64,000 bases of DNA from JABWAJ01 sp038323375. Its GTDB lineage: Bacteria > Bacteroidota > Bacteroidia > Chitinophagales > Saprospiraceae. This document shows, one piece after another, positions 9,235-17,036 of this stretch. Both the position numbers and the translations under genes were made by a program. The first letter of the stretch is position 1. Each line of letters begins with the position of its first letter. Under the pieces are notes generated by a model. The model saw only the letters and a list, made by a program, of their open reading frames with translations, was not told where the DNA came from and ran no database searches. The stretch is taken from positions 32,404-96,403 of the forward strand of contig JBBQGV010000008.1 in NCBI GenBank assembly GCA_038323375.1, given 5' to 3'.

Positions 9235-9804
9235 ATGAAACGCATTGTTTTCCCATTGATCATTACAGGCTTTTTGGGCCTTTTGGCCATTTCCTGCAAA
9301 CAGGATGCACAAAACGGTCAAACACAAACGCAGGAAAACCCTGCAATCGTCAACCAGGATAGCGCCGTAGCCAGCGGTTACACGTCCATTCCGGAATCTG
9401 ACGGAAAAAAACCACCGGTCAAACAACTCAAGGCAGAGGAGATGCGCGTGGTTTCGATGGACGGAAAAGACCTGGAAGTAACTACCATGTATGCCGGAGA
9501 CCATCCTAAGCAAGTGTATTGCAAAACGATTGGCCGGGAAGATGAAGCCCGATACTATTTCAACTCCGAAGGCAAAGTGAGTCAGTTGGATGAAATCAGC
9601 AAAAATATGTCCGGCGAATACGTCCAGGAGATTTTTATCTACGTCGGAGATTCTTTGCAGGTAGCGATCACGCGTAAAGCTGCCACAAAAGCAGGTTTGG
9701 AAAAAGCCAAAGCGGAAAATTTCAAGCCCCTGCCCAATGATGCCCGTGCTAATGCCGATAAAGTCTCAAAAAAAGGCTTTGTATTGTTGGTTAGCAAGGA
9801 TTAA
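9235..9804 (+). CDS. Hypothetical lipoprotein
   Basis: 189 residues from the ATG at 9235. The longer reading from 9175 puts a charged stretch before the signal peptide and is less likely. The signal peptide IVFPLIITGFLGLLAISC ends in a lipobox with Cys at ~19, so the mature protein should be an outer- or inner-membrane lipoprotein. A low-complexity Q/T/N/A segment follows, then a small beta-rich domain (~60-180) with RYYFNSEGKVSQLDEISKN and YVQEIFIYVGDSLQVAITRK, a pattern reminiscent of small ligand-binding or inhibitor-like folds. I do not recognise a family. It ends just before a strong terminator. Confidence 0.75.
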   Translation: MKRIVFPLIITGFLGLLAISCKQDAQNGQTQTQENPAIVNQDSAVASGYTSIPESDGKKPPVKQLKAEEMRVVSMDGKDLEVTTMYAGDHPKQVYCKTIGREDEARYYFNSEGKVSQLDEISKNMSGEYVQEIFIYVGDSLQVAITRKAATKAGLEKAKAENFKPLPNDARANADKVSKKGFVLLVSKD

Positions 9805-9836
9805 TGAACCTGTTTTTTTGATCAAGAAAACGATTC

Positions 9837-9879
9837 TAACACGAGATCGGACGTCATTCCGGCCTCGTGTTATTTTTTT
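9837..9879 (+). terminator. Rho-independent terminator after the lipoprotein gene
   Basis: Stem TAACACGAG (9837-9845) pairs with CTCGTGTTA (9864-9872), followed by a run of seven T (9873-9879). It lies 33 nt after the stop codon at 9804. Confidence 0.88.
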
Positions 9880-9999
9880 GTGACTTTACTGCGTCACGAA
9901 GTCGTAAATATTATCTTTCGGTAACCCGGCATCAAGGATAAATCCTTAATTTTGAGGGTTAAATCGGCGATATTCGCCATCAAAAAAAAATATGTATTC

Positions 10000-11229
10000 A
10001 TGAAAAACTTTTTTCTGACGGTAGCTTTTCTGGCTGCCTGTTTTTATACGGCGATTGCGCAATTTTCTGATCCGGCAGTGCACCAAATGCGGGTTGATGT
10101 CGTTTATTTAGCGTCCGATTATCTCGAAGGCCGCGAAGCCGGCACCAAAGGAGAAATGCTGGCTGCTGAATACATTGCGCGCCGCTTTGAAGCAATCGGG
10201 TTGACCCCCAAAGGCGACAACAAAGGCTGGATCCAGGTTTTTGATTTCAAATACAACCCGAACCCGCATGCAGCGGGCGGCGAATCGCGGCAGGGGCATA
10301 ATGTGGTGGGCTATCTTGACAACCGGGCCAAAACAACGGTGGTGATTGGCGCGCATTTCGACCACTTGGGCAAAGGCGAATTCGGTTCCCGACATACCGG
10401 AGAAGCGGCGATTCACAACGGCGCCGACGACAATGCCAGCGGGGTTGCGGCTTTGATTTACCTCGCAGAACGCCTTAAAAGCAGCAAAGCCAAAAAAAAT
10501 AACTACCTTTTCGTTGCTTTTTCTGCGGAAGAACTGGGCTTGATTGGCTCCAAGGCTTATGTGAATGCAGGCACGTTTGACGCAACAAGCGTCAATTATA
10601 TGCTCAATATGGACATGGTTGGTCGCCTGAATGAAGAAAACGTCCTGGCCATCAATGGTGCTGGAACCTCGCCAGTTTGGAAAGAAACCCTATCCAAAAT
10701 AACTGCGGGTAACCTGAAAATAAAAACCAGCGACTCCGGAATAGGACCATCTGATCACACCTCGTTTTACCTCAAAGACATTCCATCGCTGCACTTTTTC
10801 AGCGGACAGCACACCGACTACCACAAACCAGGCGACGACGCAGAACTGATTAATTTCGACGGCATCAAGCGCATTGGCGACTTCATGGTCGCGTTGGTGG
10901 AATCACTCGATAAATCGGGTAAGCTGGCTTTTACTAAAACAAAAGACGAAGAGGAAGGCCGGCAAGCAGCCCGTTATAAAGTTTCGCTTGGCGTCATGCC
11001 GGATTATGTGTACGACGGGGAAGGCATGCGCATAGACGACGTCCTTTCGGGCCGTGCCGCAGAAAAGGCAGGACTGAAAAAGGGCGATGTTATTATCGAA
11101 ATCGGCGAAACAAAAGTGAAGGATATTTACGGGTACATGGAAGGTTTGGGGAAATATAACGCAGGCGATAAAACGATGGTAACGGTGAAGCGCGGAGAAG
11201 AGATCGTGAAGGTGGAAGTTGCTTTTTAA
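10000..11229 (+). CDS. Secreted M28-family aminopeptidase with PDZ domain
   Basis: 409 residues from the ATG at 10000, which opens directly on the signal peptide NFFLTVAFLAACFYTAIAQ; the frame is open further upstream but that part is unlikely to be translated. Residues ~90-310 form an M28 zinc peptidase. Metal and catalytic positions are visible in order: GAHFDHLG (His), NGADDNASG (Asp), FSAEELGLIGS (Glu-Glu), NMDMVGRL (Asp) and FSGQHTDYHKPGDD (His). The last ~80 residues form a PDZ domain (VLSGRAAEKAGLKKGDVIIE). It should hydrolyse N-terminal amino acids of peptides in the periplasm or outside the cell. There is no type IX sorting domain. The next gene follows after 70 nt on the same strand. 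Confidence 0.92.
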   Translation: MKNFFLTVAFLAACFYTAIAQFSDPAVHQMRVDVVYLASDYLEGREAGTKGEMLAAEYIARRFEAIGLTPKGDNKGWIQVFDFKYNPNPHAAGGESRQGHNVVGYLDNRAKTTVVIGAHFDHLGKGEFGSRHTGEAAIHNGADDNASGVAALIYLAERLKSSKAKKNNYLFVAFSAEELGLIGSKAYVNAGTFDATSVNYMLNMDMVGRLNEENVLAINGAGTSPVWKETLSKITAGNLKIKTSDSGIGPSDHTSFYLKDIPSLHFFSGQHTDYHKPGDDAELINFDGIKRIGDFMVALVESLDKSGKLAFTKTKDEEEGRQAARYKVSLGVMPDYVYDGEGMRIDDVLSGRAAEKAGLKKGDVIIEIGETKVKDIYGYMEGLGKYNAGDKTMVTVKRGEEIVKVEVAF

Positions 11230-11299
11230 TAAGTTGGCAAATTGCAAACTTGCCTTTTGCAGATTTGCCTGCTTGAAACAATAACAAAACCGGTTGATT

Positions 11300-13228
11300 A
11301 TGAAATCGTCATTTCTTTGCATGATCCTGCTCATTGGCACGGTTAGTTTTGCCCAAGTGAGCGAAGGCGGTCGCCCGATGAGCTTAGATCCCCGGTATCA
11401 GGCGTTGTTTTCCAATGCCTTGCCGGAAATTCAAATGCCCGCATTTGATCTGCGAAAAATCAGAAAGGAAGACGAATCATCTCCCGGTACGCGTTTTGCA
11501 GCGCCGATTTCAACCAATATTGCACTTCGGGAGATGGAAGAAGGTTGGACGGAATTGGAAAACGGAGACCGCGTCTGGCGGTTGAAGATTCGCTCGCAGG
11601 GCGCGCTGGCCGTCGCTTTTTTCTACGAGAATTTTTACCTGCCGCGAGGTGCGCGCCTGTTTATGTTCAGCCCCGATGGCGCTCAGGTTGCCGGCGCTTA
11701 TACTTTTCGCAACAATACCACATCCGGTCGCTTCTGGACAGGACTGATTTACGGTGAAACGGCAATTGTGGAATATTACGAACCGGCTGCCGTGAGAGGA
11801 CAAGGGCATTTTCGCATTTCAAGGGTAGACCATGCGTACGACGCTGTGCGGCTGGCCGGCGGTGCCCGAATGTCGGGTTTTGGAACTTCCCTGCCTTGCC
11901 ATGCCAACATCAATTGCCCTGCCGGCGATAACTGGCAGGACGAAGAGCGGGGCATCTGCCGCATCGTTGTGGTGGTAGAAGAAGGCATGGGCTTTTGCAC
12001 GGGGAATACGGTCAACAACACTTCCAAAGACGGGAAACCGTACGTGCTCACCGCGTTTCACTGCATGGACGGCTACACGCCTTTATACGATTTATGGCGA
12101 TTCGATTTCAGATACCAGTCTGCCGATTGCAGCAATCCGGCTAATGAACCGGTTTTTCAGTCGTTATTGGGCAGTACCCTGCACGCAGGCAGGCAACAAA
12201 ATGATTTTTTACTGCTTGAACTGATCCCTGCTATTCCGTCCTACTACAACGTCTGGCTGAATGGCTGGAATAAAGCCACCAACGTGACGCCGCTGAATTC
12301 AACCATCATACACCATCCCGTCGGGGACATCAAAAAAATTGCAACTTCGGCCATACCTGCCGCGATTCATACGTTCCAGATTGAATGGAATAACAATATC
12401 ACAACGCCTGCAAACCATCATTTTCGCGTAATTTATTCCACGGGCACGTTCGAACCGGGTTCTTCCGGTGCTGCCTTGTTCAACCAGCAACACCTCATGG
12501 TGGGGCAACTCCACGGCGGGGATGCCGCTTGCGAAGGCACAACAACCGGGTATTTTGGCCGTTTGGCGCTCTCCTGGGCTGGCGGAAATTCAGCCCCAAC
12601 GCGCCTCAAAGACTGGTTGGATCCCTCCGGCTCGATGGTGGGGGATACGCTGCACGGCATGGAAAATCCTACAGTTGGCGGCCTGGGGGGGATCTCCGGA
12701 TTTGTAGGAACCGAACAAAGTACGGCCATTGGCGGGGTGGTTGTTATGCTGACAACGCCGGATACCACGCTCACCGATACGACCGATGCGGGTGGGTTTT
12801 ACGCATTCGAGAATTTGCCTTCCGGCGAAACCTACAGCCTCGGTTTGAGCAAAAATTCGGGGTCTTTATCCAACGGCGTTTCCACGTCCGACATCATCCG
12901 GATTCGCAAAAACATCCTCAGTATTGAAAGTCTGGAAGGGCCTTATAAGTTTTTTGCAGCGGATGTGAATGGCTCTGGCGACATTACCACCACCGATATT
13001 ATCCATATTTCCAGGGCGGTGCTGGCTTTGATTACAAATTTTCCAGGCGCGGAATCCTGGCAATTTTTTCCAGAGGATTTTGTGTTTGAAAATCCGCAGG
13101 ATCCGCTTTCAGAGATCATTCCAATGCCTTACGTGATTGAAAATTTAGCATCCGATGACATTACGGATGTTACCTTTATCGGGATCAAATCCGGCGATGT
13201 CAACAACAGTGCCGACACACAGAACTAA
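11300..13228 (+). CDS. Secreted trypsin-like serine peptidase with dockerin-like tail
   Basis: 642 residues from the ATG at 11300; a TTG two codons earlier is a poorer start. The signal peptide is SFLCMILLIGTVSFAQ. Residues ~190-445 resemble lysyl-endopeptidase-type S1 peptidases: VLTAFHCMDG (His), NDFLLLEL (Asp) and EPGSSGAALFN (Ser). Then come a prealbumin-like/CarboxypepD-regulatory domain (~460-520, TTDAGGFYAFENLPSG) and a dockerin-like region (~530-590) with two calcium-loop-like stretches, STSDIIRIRKNIL and DVNGSGDITTTDIIHI. The protein ends at GIKSGDVNNSADTQN with no sorting domain, although in related Saprospiria proteins I would expect one after this segment. Nine nt separate it from mnmH. 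Confidence 0.85.
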   Translation: MKSSFLCMILLIGTVSFAQVSEGGRPMSLDPRYQALFSNALPEIQMPAFDLRKIRKEDESSPGTRFAAPISTNIALREMEEGWTELENGDRVWRLKIRSQGALAVAFFYENFYLPRGARLFMFSPDGAQVAGAYTFRNNTTSGRFWTGLIYGETAIVEYYEPAAVRGQGHFRISRVDHAYDAVRLAGGARMSGFGTSLPCHANINCPAGDNWQDEERGICRIVVVVEEGMGFCTGNTVNNTSKDGKPYVLTAFHCMDGYTPLYDLWRFDFRYQSADCSNPANEPVFQSLLGSTLHAGRQQNDFLLLELIPAIPSYYNVWLNGWNKATNVTPLNSTIIHHPVGDIKKIATSAIPAAIHTFQIEWNNNITTPANHHFRVIYSTGTFEPGSSGAALFNQQHLMVGQLHGGDAACEGTTTGYFGRLALSWAGGNSAPTRLKDWLDPSGSMVGDTLHGMENPTVGGLGGISGFVGTEQSTAIGGVVVMLTTPDTTLTDTTDAGGFYAFENLPSGETYSLGLSKNSGSLSNGVSTSDIIRIRKNILSIESLEGPYKFFAADVNGSGDITTTDIIHISRAVLALITNFPGAESWQFFPEDFVFENPQDPLSEIIPMPYVIENLASDDITDVTFIGIKSGDVNNSADTQN

Positions 13229-13236
13229 ATTTTTTC

Positions 13237-14274
13237 ATGGCCAAAGCGATTGCGCCCGAAGCGCTTTTTGAAATCATTTCTGAAAACCGGGTGCTGATTG
13301 ATGTTCGCACTCCCGATGAATATGCCCACGGCCATATTCCGGGTGCGGTCAACCTGCCCCTGTTTACCAATGAAGAACGCGCAGCAGTCGGCACGCTTTA
13401 CAAACAGGTTAATCCTTCGGCTGCGTTACTGAAGGGATTGGATTTTGTCGGCGGAAAAATGAGCGGCTTCGTGCGTCAGGCGGAGCGGCTTGCGCCAACC
13501 CGAAAGGTCGCGGTACACTGCTGGCGCGGCGGGAAACGCAGCGGCAGCATGGCCTGGCTGCTTGATTTTGCAGACTTCGACGTGACGGTTCTCCAGGGCG
13601 GTTATAAAGCTTACCGGCAGCATCTCCAGCAGGCATTGAGCCAATGGCACTTCGAGATCATCATTTTGGGCGGACATACCGGTTCCGGTAAAACAGAAGT
13701 GCTGCACGAGTTGCAACGGCAAGGGGAGCACATCCTTGATCTGGAGGCATTGGCTCACCACAAAGGTTCCGCTTTTGGCGCGATGGGTGAAATGCCTCAA
13801 CCGACCGTAGAACAATTTGAAAATGATCTGTTTGAAGCTTTCCGCAAAATCCCGCCCGGCGCCCGCGTCTGGATTGAAGATGAGAGCCAGTCCATTGGCC
13901 GCGTGTATATCCCTCCAGTGTTTTGGCAGCAAATGAACACATCGCCTATGGTTCGAATGGACATGCCCATCGAGATTCGGGTCAATAAATTAGTGGCAAC
14001 CTACGCTGGTTTTCCAAAATCTGGTTTGATTGAAGCTTTTGAACGCATCCGCAAACGGCTGGGCGGACAACACCTTAAGGCGGCTGTGGAAGCGCTGGAT
14101 CGCGACGATTTTGCCGTTGCTGCTGAAATCGCTCTGCGCTACTACGACAAGGCTTACGCCATGACCCAGTCGAAACGCGTTTCGGAGTTGATTCTTCCCG
14201 TTGAGATTCCGTTTGATGATGCCGTGAAAGCTGCGAAAATATTGAGGAGAATTGTTTTTAGCATTAATAGTTGA
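13237..14274 (+). CDS. mnmH: tRNA 2-selenouridine synthase
   Basis: 345-residue cytoplasmic enzyme that converts 2-thiouridine at the tRNA wobble position to 2-selenouridine via a geranylated intermediate. An N-terminal rhodanese domain (~1-130) has DVRTPDEYAHGHIPGAVNLP and the catalytic loop HCWRGGKRSGSMAW with Cys near residue 92. The C-terminal half is a P-loop domain with GGHTGSGKTE (~143-152) that binds the prenyl diphosphate/tRNA. Length and order match MnmH/SelU. No selD (selenophosphate synthetase) is in the window, so whether selenium or only geranylation is used cannot be told here. A family A repeat starts 44 nt after the stop. Confidence 0.93.
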   Translation: MAKAIAPEALFEIISENRVLIDVRTPDEYAHGHIPGAVNLPLFTNEERAAVGTLYKQVNPSAALLKGLDFVGGKMSGFVRQAERLAPTRKVAVHCWRGGKRSGSMAWLLDFADFDVTVLQGGYKAYRQHLQQALSQWHFEIIILGGHTGSGKTEVLHELQRQGEHILDLEALAHHKGSAFGAMGEMPQPTVEQFENDLFEAFRKIPPGARVWIEDESQSIGRVYIPPVFWQQMNTSPMVRMDMPIEIRVNKLVATYAGFPKSGLIEAFERIRKRLGGQHLKAAVEALDRDDFAVAAEIALRYYDKAYAMTQSKRVSELILPVEIPFDDAVKAAKILRRIVFSINS

Positions 14275-14317
14275 TGAAATCGAAGGGATGTAGGCATAAC
14301 GCCGTTAGCGGACTATA

Positions 14318-14475
14318 GGAGCGTGTCGTAAATAACTTACGGGAATTTGGGGAGGGGATTTTTTCATCATGCAAGGCGCGAGAAGGGAGCATAGCCTAAG
14401 CTACGCGACCGACGATCAACGCAGCCTGATGGAAAAGCCACCGCGCAAACCAGTAAGTTATTTATGACACGCTCC
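14318..14475. repeat. Family A palindromic element, complete copy
   Basis: A 158-bp MITE-like unit. The left end GGAGCGTGTCGTAAATAAC at 14318 pairs with the right end GTTATTTATGACACGCTCC ending at 14475 (one mismatch). It has no coding capacity. The flanks read ATA on both sides, compatible with a short target duplication. The interior has a second hairpin around 14390-14410 (GCATAGCCTAAGCTACGC). Partial copies are at 2079 and 22045. Confidence 0.87.
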
Positions 14476-14494
14476 ATAAAGACGGACACTAAAC
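14476..14494. repeat. Family B element end fragment
   Basis: ATAAAGACGGACACTAAAC directly abuts the family A copy and matches the right end of family B copies (TAAAGACAGACACTAAAC at 50131). It looks like the remnant of a family B unit that was interrupted or replaced by family A. Confidence 0.5.
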
Positions 14495-14546
14495 AAAGAG
14501 TCATTTCGCAAAAATTTTTACCTTTAATTATTCGTTTTAAGGGAAA

Positions 14547-14780
14547 ATGAAGAAAATGATCAATATCAGTACACAAGACGGCAATTGGGTGATCGCTATT
14601 CCCAAGGAACGCATTGGAGCGGCTTTTGTACAGCGCTTTTTTGAACGTTTGGAAGTTGACAGCATTATTCAAAAAAGTCAAATGACAGAAACTCAAGCTT
14701 GGGAGTTGTCGGAAGCCATCAAAAAAGAGTGGTGGGATAATAATCGCGAGCGCATCTTAGCCAAGATACGTGAAGCATGA
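14547..14780 (+). CDS. Small protein upstream of PIN toxin, probable antitoxin
   Basis: 77 residues, mixed charge, no signal peptide. The N-terminal part (INISTQDGNWVIAIPKERIG) could form strands and the remainder is helical with an acidic/aromatic stretch (WELSEAIKKEWWDNNRERIL). Its TGA overlaps the ATG of the PIN gene (ATGA, 14777-14780), the translational coupling typical of VapBC-type toxin-antitoxin pairs. I do not recognise a named antitoxin fold. The role is inferred from position, size and coupling. Confidence 0.65.
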   Translation: MKKMINISTQDGNWVIAIPKERIGAAFVQRFFERLEVDSIIQKSQMTETQAWELSEAIKKEWWDNNRERILAKIREA

Positions 14781-15192
14781 GAGTAGTCGTAGATACGAAT
14801 ATTCTTTTTTCGGCTTTGTTGAGGGAAGGGAATCACTTTGCGGATATTTTGCAATTGTCTGAAAATATTGAATTCTTCATTCCCAAATACGCCATTGTTG
14901 AGCTTTTAAGTACAAAGAAAAGATTGTTAAACACAGCCAAATTTCGGAAGAAAAAATCCTTGAAGCTTATTACATATTGCTTAAATCAGTTCATGTTTTT
15001 GACGAAGAGTTGATTTCTGTTGATAACCTACGACAAGCTTTCTACTATTGTGCGGACATTGATGAGAAAGATATTATTTTTCTTGCATTGGCGATTGAGT
15101 TAAATGCCTACTTCTGGACGGGGGATAAAAGATTGACAGAAGGGATTCAAAGGAAAGCATTCAATAACTTCTACCAACCCTTTTCAGAATGA
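14777..15192 (+). pseudogene. PIN-domain ribonuclease toxin with single-base frameshift
   Basis: The first 78-codon frame starts with the PIN hallmark RVVVDTNILFSALL (first catalytic Asp near residue 6) and goes out of frame after LLNTAKF. The correct continuation SEEKILEAYYILLKSVHVFD is in another frame and runs to 15192. It holds the remaining PIN acids: ADIDEKDIIFLALA and FWTGDKRL. Adding one T to the TTT at 14942-14944 (AAATTTTCGGAA) restores a 138-residue PIN protein. Such nucleases cut tRNA or mRNA when freed from their antitoxin. As written the toxin is inactive; a sequencing error in the T-run, or phase variation, are alternatives. Confidence 0.85.
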
Positions 15193-15248
15193 ACATCTTC
15201 CACCTAATATTTTCCTACCTTCGCGAAGTACGATTTTAAGGCAAAAAA

Positions 15249-16592
15249 ATGCAACACAAACCTTCCACCCTCATCCGTAACGCCCGCATCGTCAATCGGG
15301 GACGCATTTTTGAAGCCGATATTTACATCCGCGATGGCTTTATTGAAAAAATTGCAGGCAGCATTTCCGTGGGCGCTGACGTGGAAATAGACGCTACCGG
15401 GAATTTTCTGCTGCCCGGAATCATTGACGATCAGGTACATTTTCGGGAACCGGGGCTTACGCACAAAGCCGACATTCGCTCCGAGGCGCGCGCGGCGGTT
15501 GCAGGCGGCACTACGAGTTTTATGGAAATGCCCAATACCAAGCCGCCAGCCCTTACGCAAGCCTTGCTCGGAGACAAGTATCAGATCGCGGCGCAGGGAT
15601 CGCCTGCCAATTATTCCTTTTATATGGGTGCTTCCAACGACAACCTGGAGGAGGTATTGAAAACCGACCCGCGCACCGTTTGCGGCATCAAAGCCTTTAT
15701 GGGATCCAGCACGGGTAATATGCTCGTGGATAATCCCCATACGCTGGAGCAATTGTTTGCCAATGCGCCCATGCTCATTGCCACACACTGCGAAGACGAA
15801 GCAACCGTGTGCGCCAACGAAGCGGCCTACCGCGAGCTGTATGGCGAAGCAGTTCCCATAAAATACCACCCGCTCATTCGCAGCACGGAGGCTTGTCTGA
15901 AATCTTCAACGCTGGCTGTAACACTGGCTCAAAAGCACAATACCCGCCTGCATATCCTGCACATTTCTACGCGCGATGAGTTGCATCTTTTTAGCAATGC
16001 CCTGCCATTGGAGCAAAAAAGAATTACCGCTGAAGTATGTGTACACTACCTGTATTTCAACAGTTTGCGCTACGCAGATCTGGGTACCCAAATCAAATGC
16101 AATCCGGCAATTAAGGACGCTTTTCATCAGGAAGCCCTTTTGCCGGCGCTGCTCGACGACCGGTTGGATGTGGTGGCGACCGACCACGCGCCGCACACCT
16201 GGGAAGAAAAACAAAATAAATATTTTTCTGCGCCGTCCGGGCTTCCGCTCGTGCAGCACTCGCTGAACGTCATGCTCGGTTTTTACCAGCAGGGCCTCAT
16301 CTCCCTGGAAAAAATCGTGGAAAAAATGTGCCATGCGCCGGCTATCTGTTTTCAGATTGACCGCCGCGGCTACGTCGAAGAAGGCTATTGGGCAGATTTG
16401 GTATTACTCGATCCGGAGACAGAATGGACGGTCTCCAAATCCAATATTCACTACAAGTGCGGGTGGTCGCCTTTTGAGGGACAGCGCTTTAAAGGCCAGG
16501 TGAAGAGCACGATCGTAAGCGGGCTTTTGGCCTACCACAATGGCCGTTTCGATGAAAATGTACGGGGGGAACGGTTGTTGTTCAACCGATAA
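15249..16592 (+). CDS. pyrC: Dihydroorotase
   Basis: 447-residue amidohydrolase of pyrimidine synthesis, cyclising N-carbamoyl-aspartate to dihydroorotate in the cytoplasm. Family blocks in order: LPGIIDDQVHFREPGLTHKA (~57-76), the carboxylated-lysine region GIKAFMGSSTGNML (~148-161), ATHCEDEATV (His, ~178-187), LHILHISTRDE (His, ~237-247) and VATDHAPHTWEEKQ (catalytic Asp, ~310-323). The usual first metal-binding HxH reads QVH here. I recall the DDQVHFREPG form from other Bacteroidota dihydroorotases, so I take it as a lineage variant. A monocistronic gene, convergent with yraN. Confidence 0.93.
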   Translation: MQHKPSTLIRNARIVNRGRIFEADIYIRDGFIEKIAGSISVGADVEIDATGNFLLPGIIDDQVHFREPGLTHKADIRSEARAAVAGGTTSFMEMPNTKPPALTQALLGDKYQIAAQGSPANYSFYMGASNDNLEEVLKTDPRTVCGIKAFMGSSTGNMLVDNPHTLEQLFANAPMLIATHCEDEATVCANEAAYRELYGEAVPIKYHPLIRSTEACLKSSTLAVTLAQKHNTRLHILHISTRDELHLFSNALPLEQKRITAEVCVHYLYFNSLRYADLGTQIKCNPAIKDAFHQEALLPALLDDRLDVVATDHAPHTWEEKQNKYFSAPSGLPLVQHSLNVMLGFYQQGLISLEKIVEKMCHAPAICFQIDRRGYVEEGYWADLVLLDPETEWTVSKSNIHYKCGWSPFEGQRFKGQVKSTIVSGLLAYHNGRFDENVRGERLLFNR

Positions 16593-16647
16593 CTCCCTTG
16601 ATCATGGAAGGGAATACCTCTTTCCTCTTAACCCAAGAACTACGAAC

Positions 16648-16675
16648 AGGGCGACCGCGAGGGTTGCGCCCTACC
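16648..16675. repeat. Family D short palindromic repeat, copy 1
   Basis: A 28-bp unit, AGGGCGACCGCGAGGGTTGC then GCCCTACC, with self-complementary GGGCGaCC/GGtTGCGCCC arms. It lies between convergent pyrC and yraN and provides the TAG stop codon of yraN (complement of CTA at 16671-16673). A near-identical copy is at 28851-28877. Confidence 0.8.
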
Positions 16676-17036
16676 ATCCTGGAAAAAATGCATCTTCAAA
16701 ATGTTCCAGCAACGTTTCTCCGCCTTGATTGGTCAGCACGGAAATGATGTCGAAGCGAATCTCCCAGTCGTGGCCGATTTGTTCCATATAGGCAGAAGCA
16801 GCTTCGGCTAAGAAGCGCTGTTTGCGGGCGTCTACAAATGCTTCCGGTTTGCCGAAAGCATCGCTGCTGCGCGTTTTTACTTCTATAAAAACCAGGATTT
16901 TGCCGTCTTTGGCAATGAGATCCACTTCTGCACGGTGGAAACGCCAGTTGGCTTCCAGCACGAGGTAGCCTTTGTTTTCAAGCAACCTTCGGGCAGCCAA
17001 TTCCCCTGCTTTACCGATTTCGTTGTGCGCGGCCAT
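16671..17036 (-). CDS. YraN family endonuclease-like protein (UPF0102)
   Basis: 121 residues with the PD-(D/E)xK nuclease-like core of UPF0102: GELAARRLLENKGYLVLEAN, then AEVDLIAKDGKILVFIEVKT with the Asp, Glu and Lys of the motif. Family members are often described as Holliday-junction-resolvase-like but their true role is unsettled. The ATG at 17036 overlaps the upstream gene's TAA (TAATG), so it is the last gene of the bamD operon. Its stop codon lies in a family D repeat, so the native C-terminus may have been trimmed or reset by that insertion. Confidence 0.9.
   Translation of the reverse strand: MAAHNEIGKAGELAARRLLENKGYLVLEANWRFHRAEVDLIAKDGKILVFIEVKTRSSDAFGKPEAFVDARKQRFLAEAASAYMEQIGHDWEIRFDIISVLTNQGGETLLEHFEDAFFPGW

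Noticed and set aside
9947..9954. TAATTTTG box as promoter of the M28 gene
   Set aside because: The -7 box fits, but no TTG lies 19-21 nt upstream; left out of the feature list.
14942..14944. Programmed ribosomal frameshift in the PIN gene
   Set aside because: No slippery heptamer with a downstream structure is seen; a missing T is the simpler explanation.
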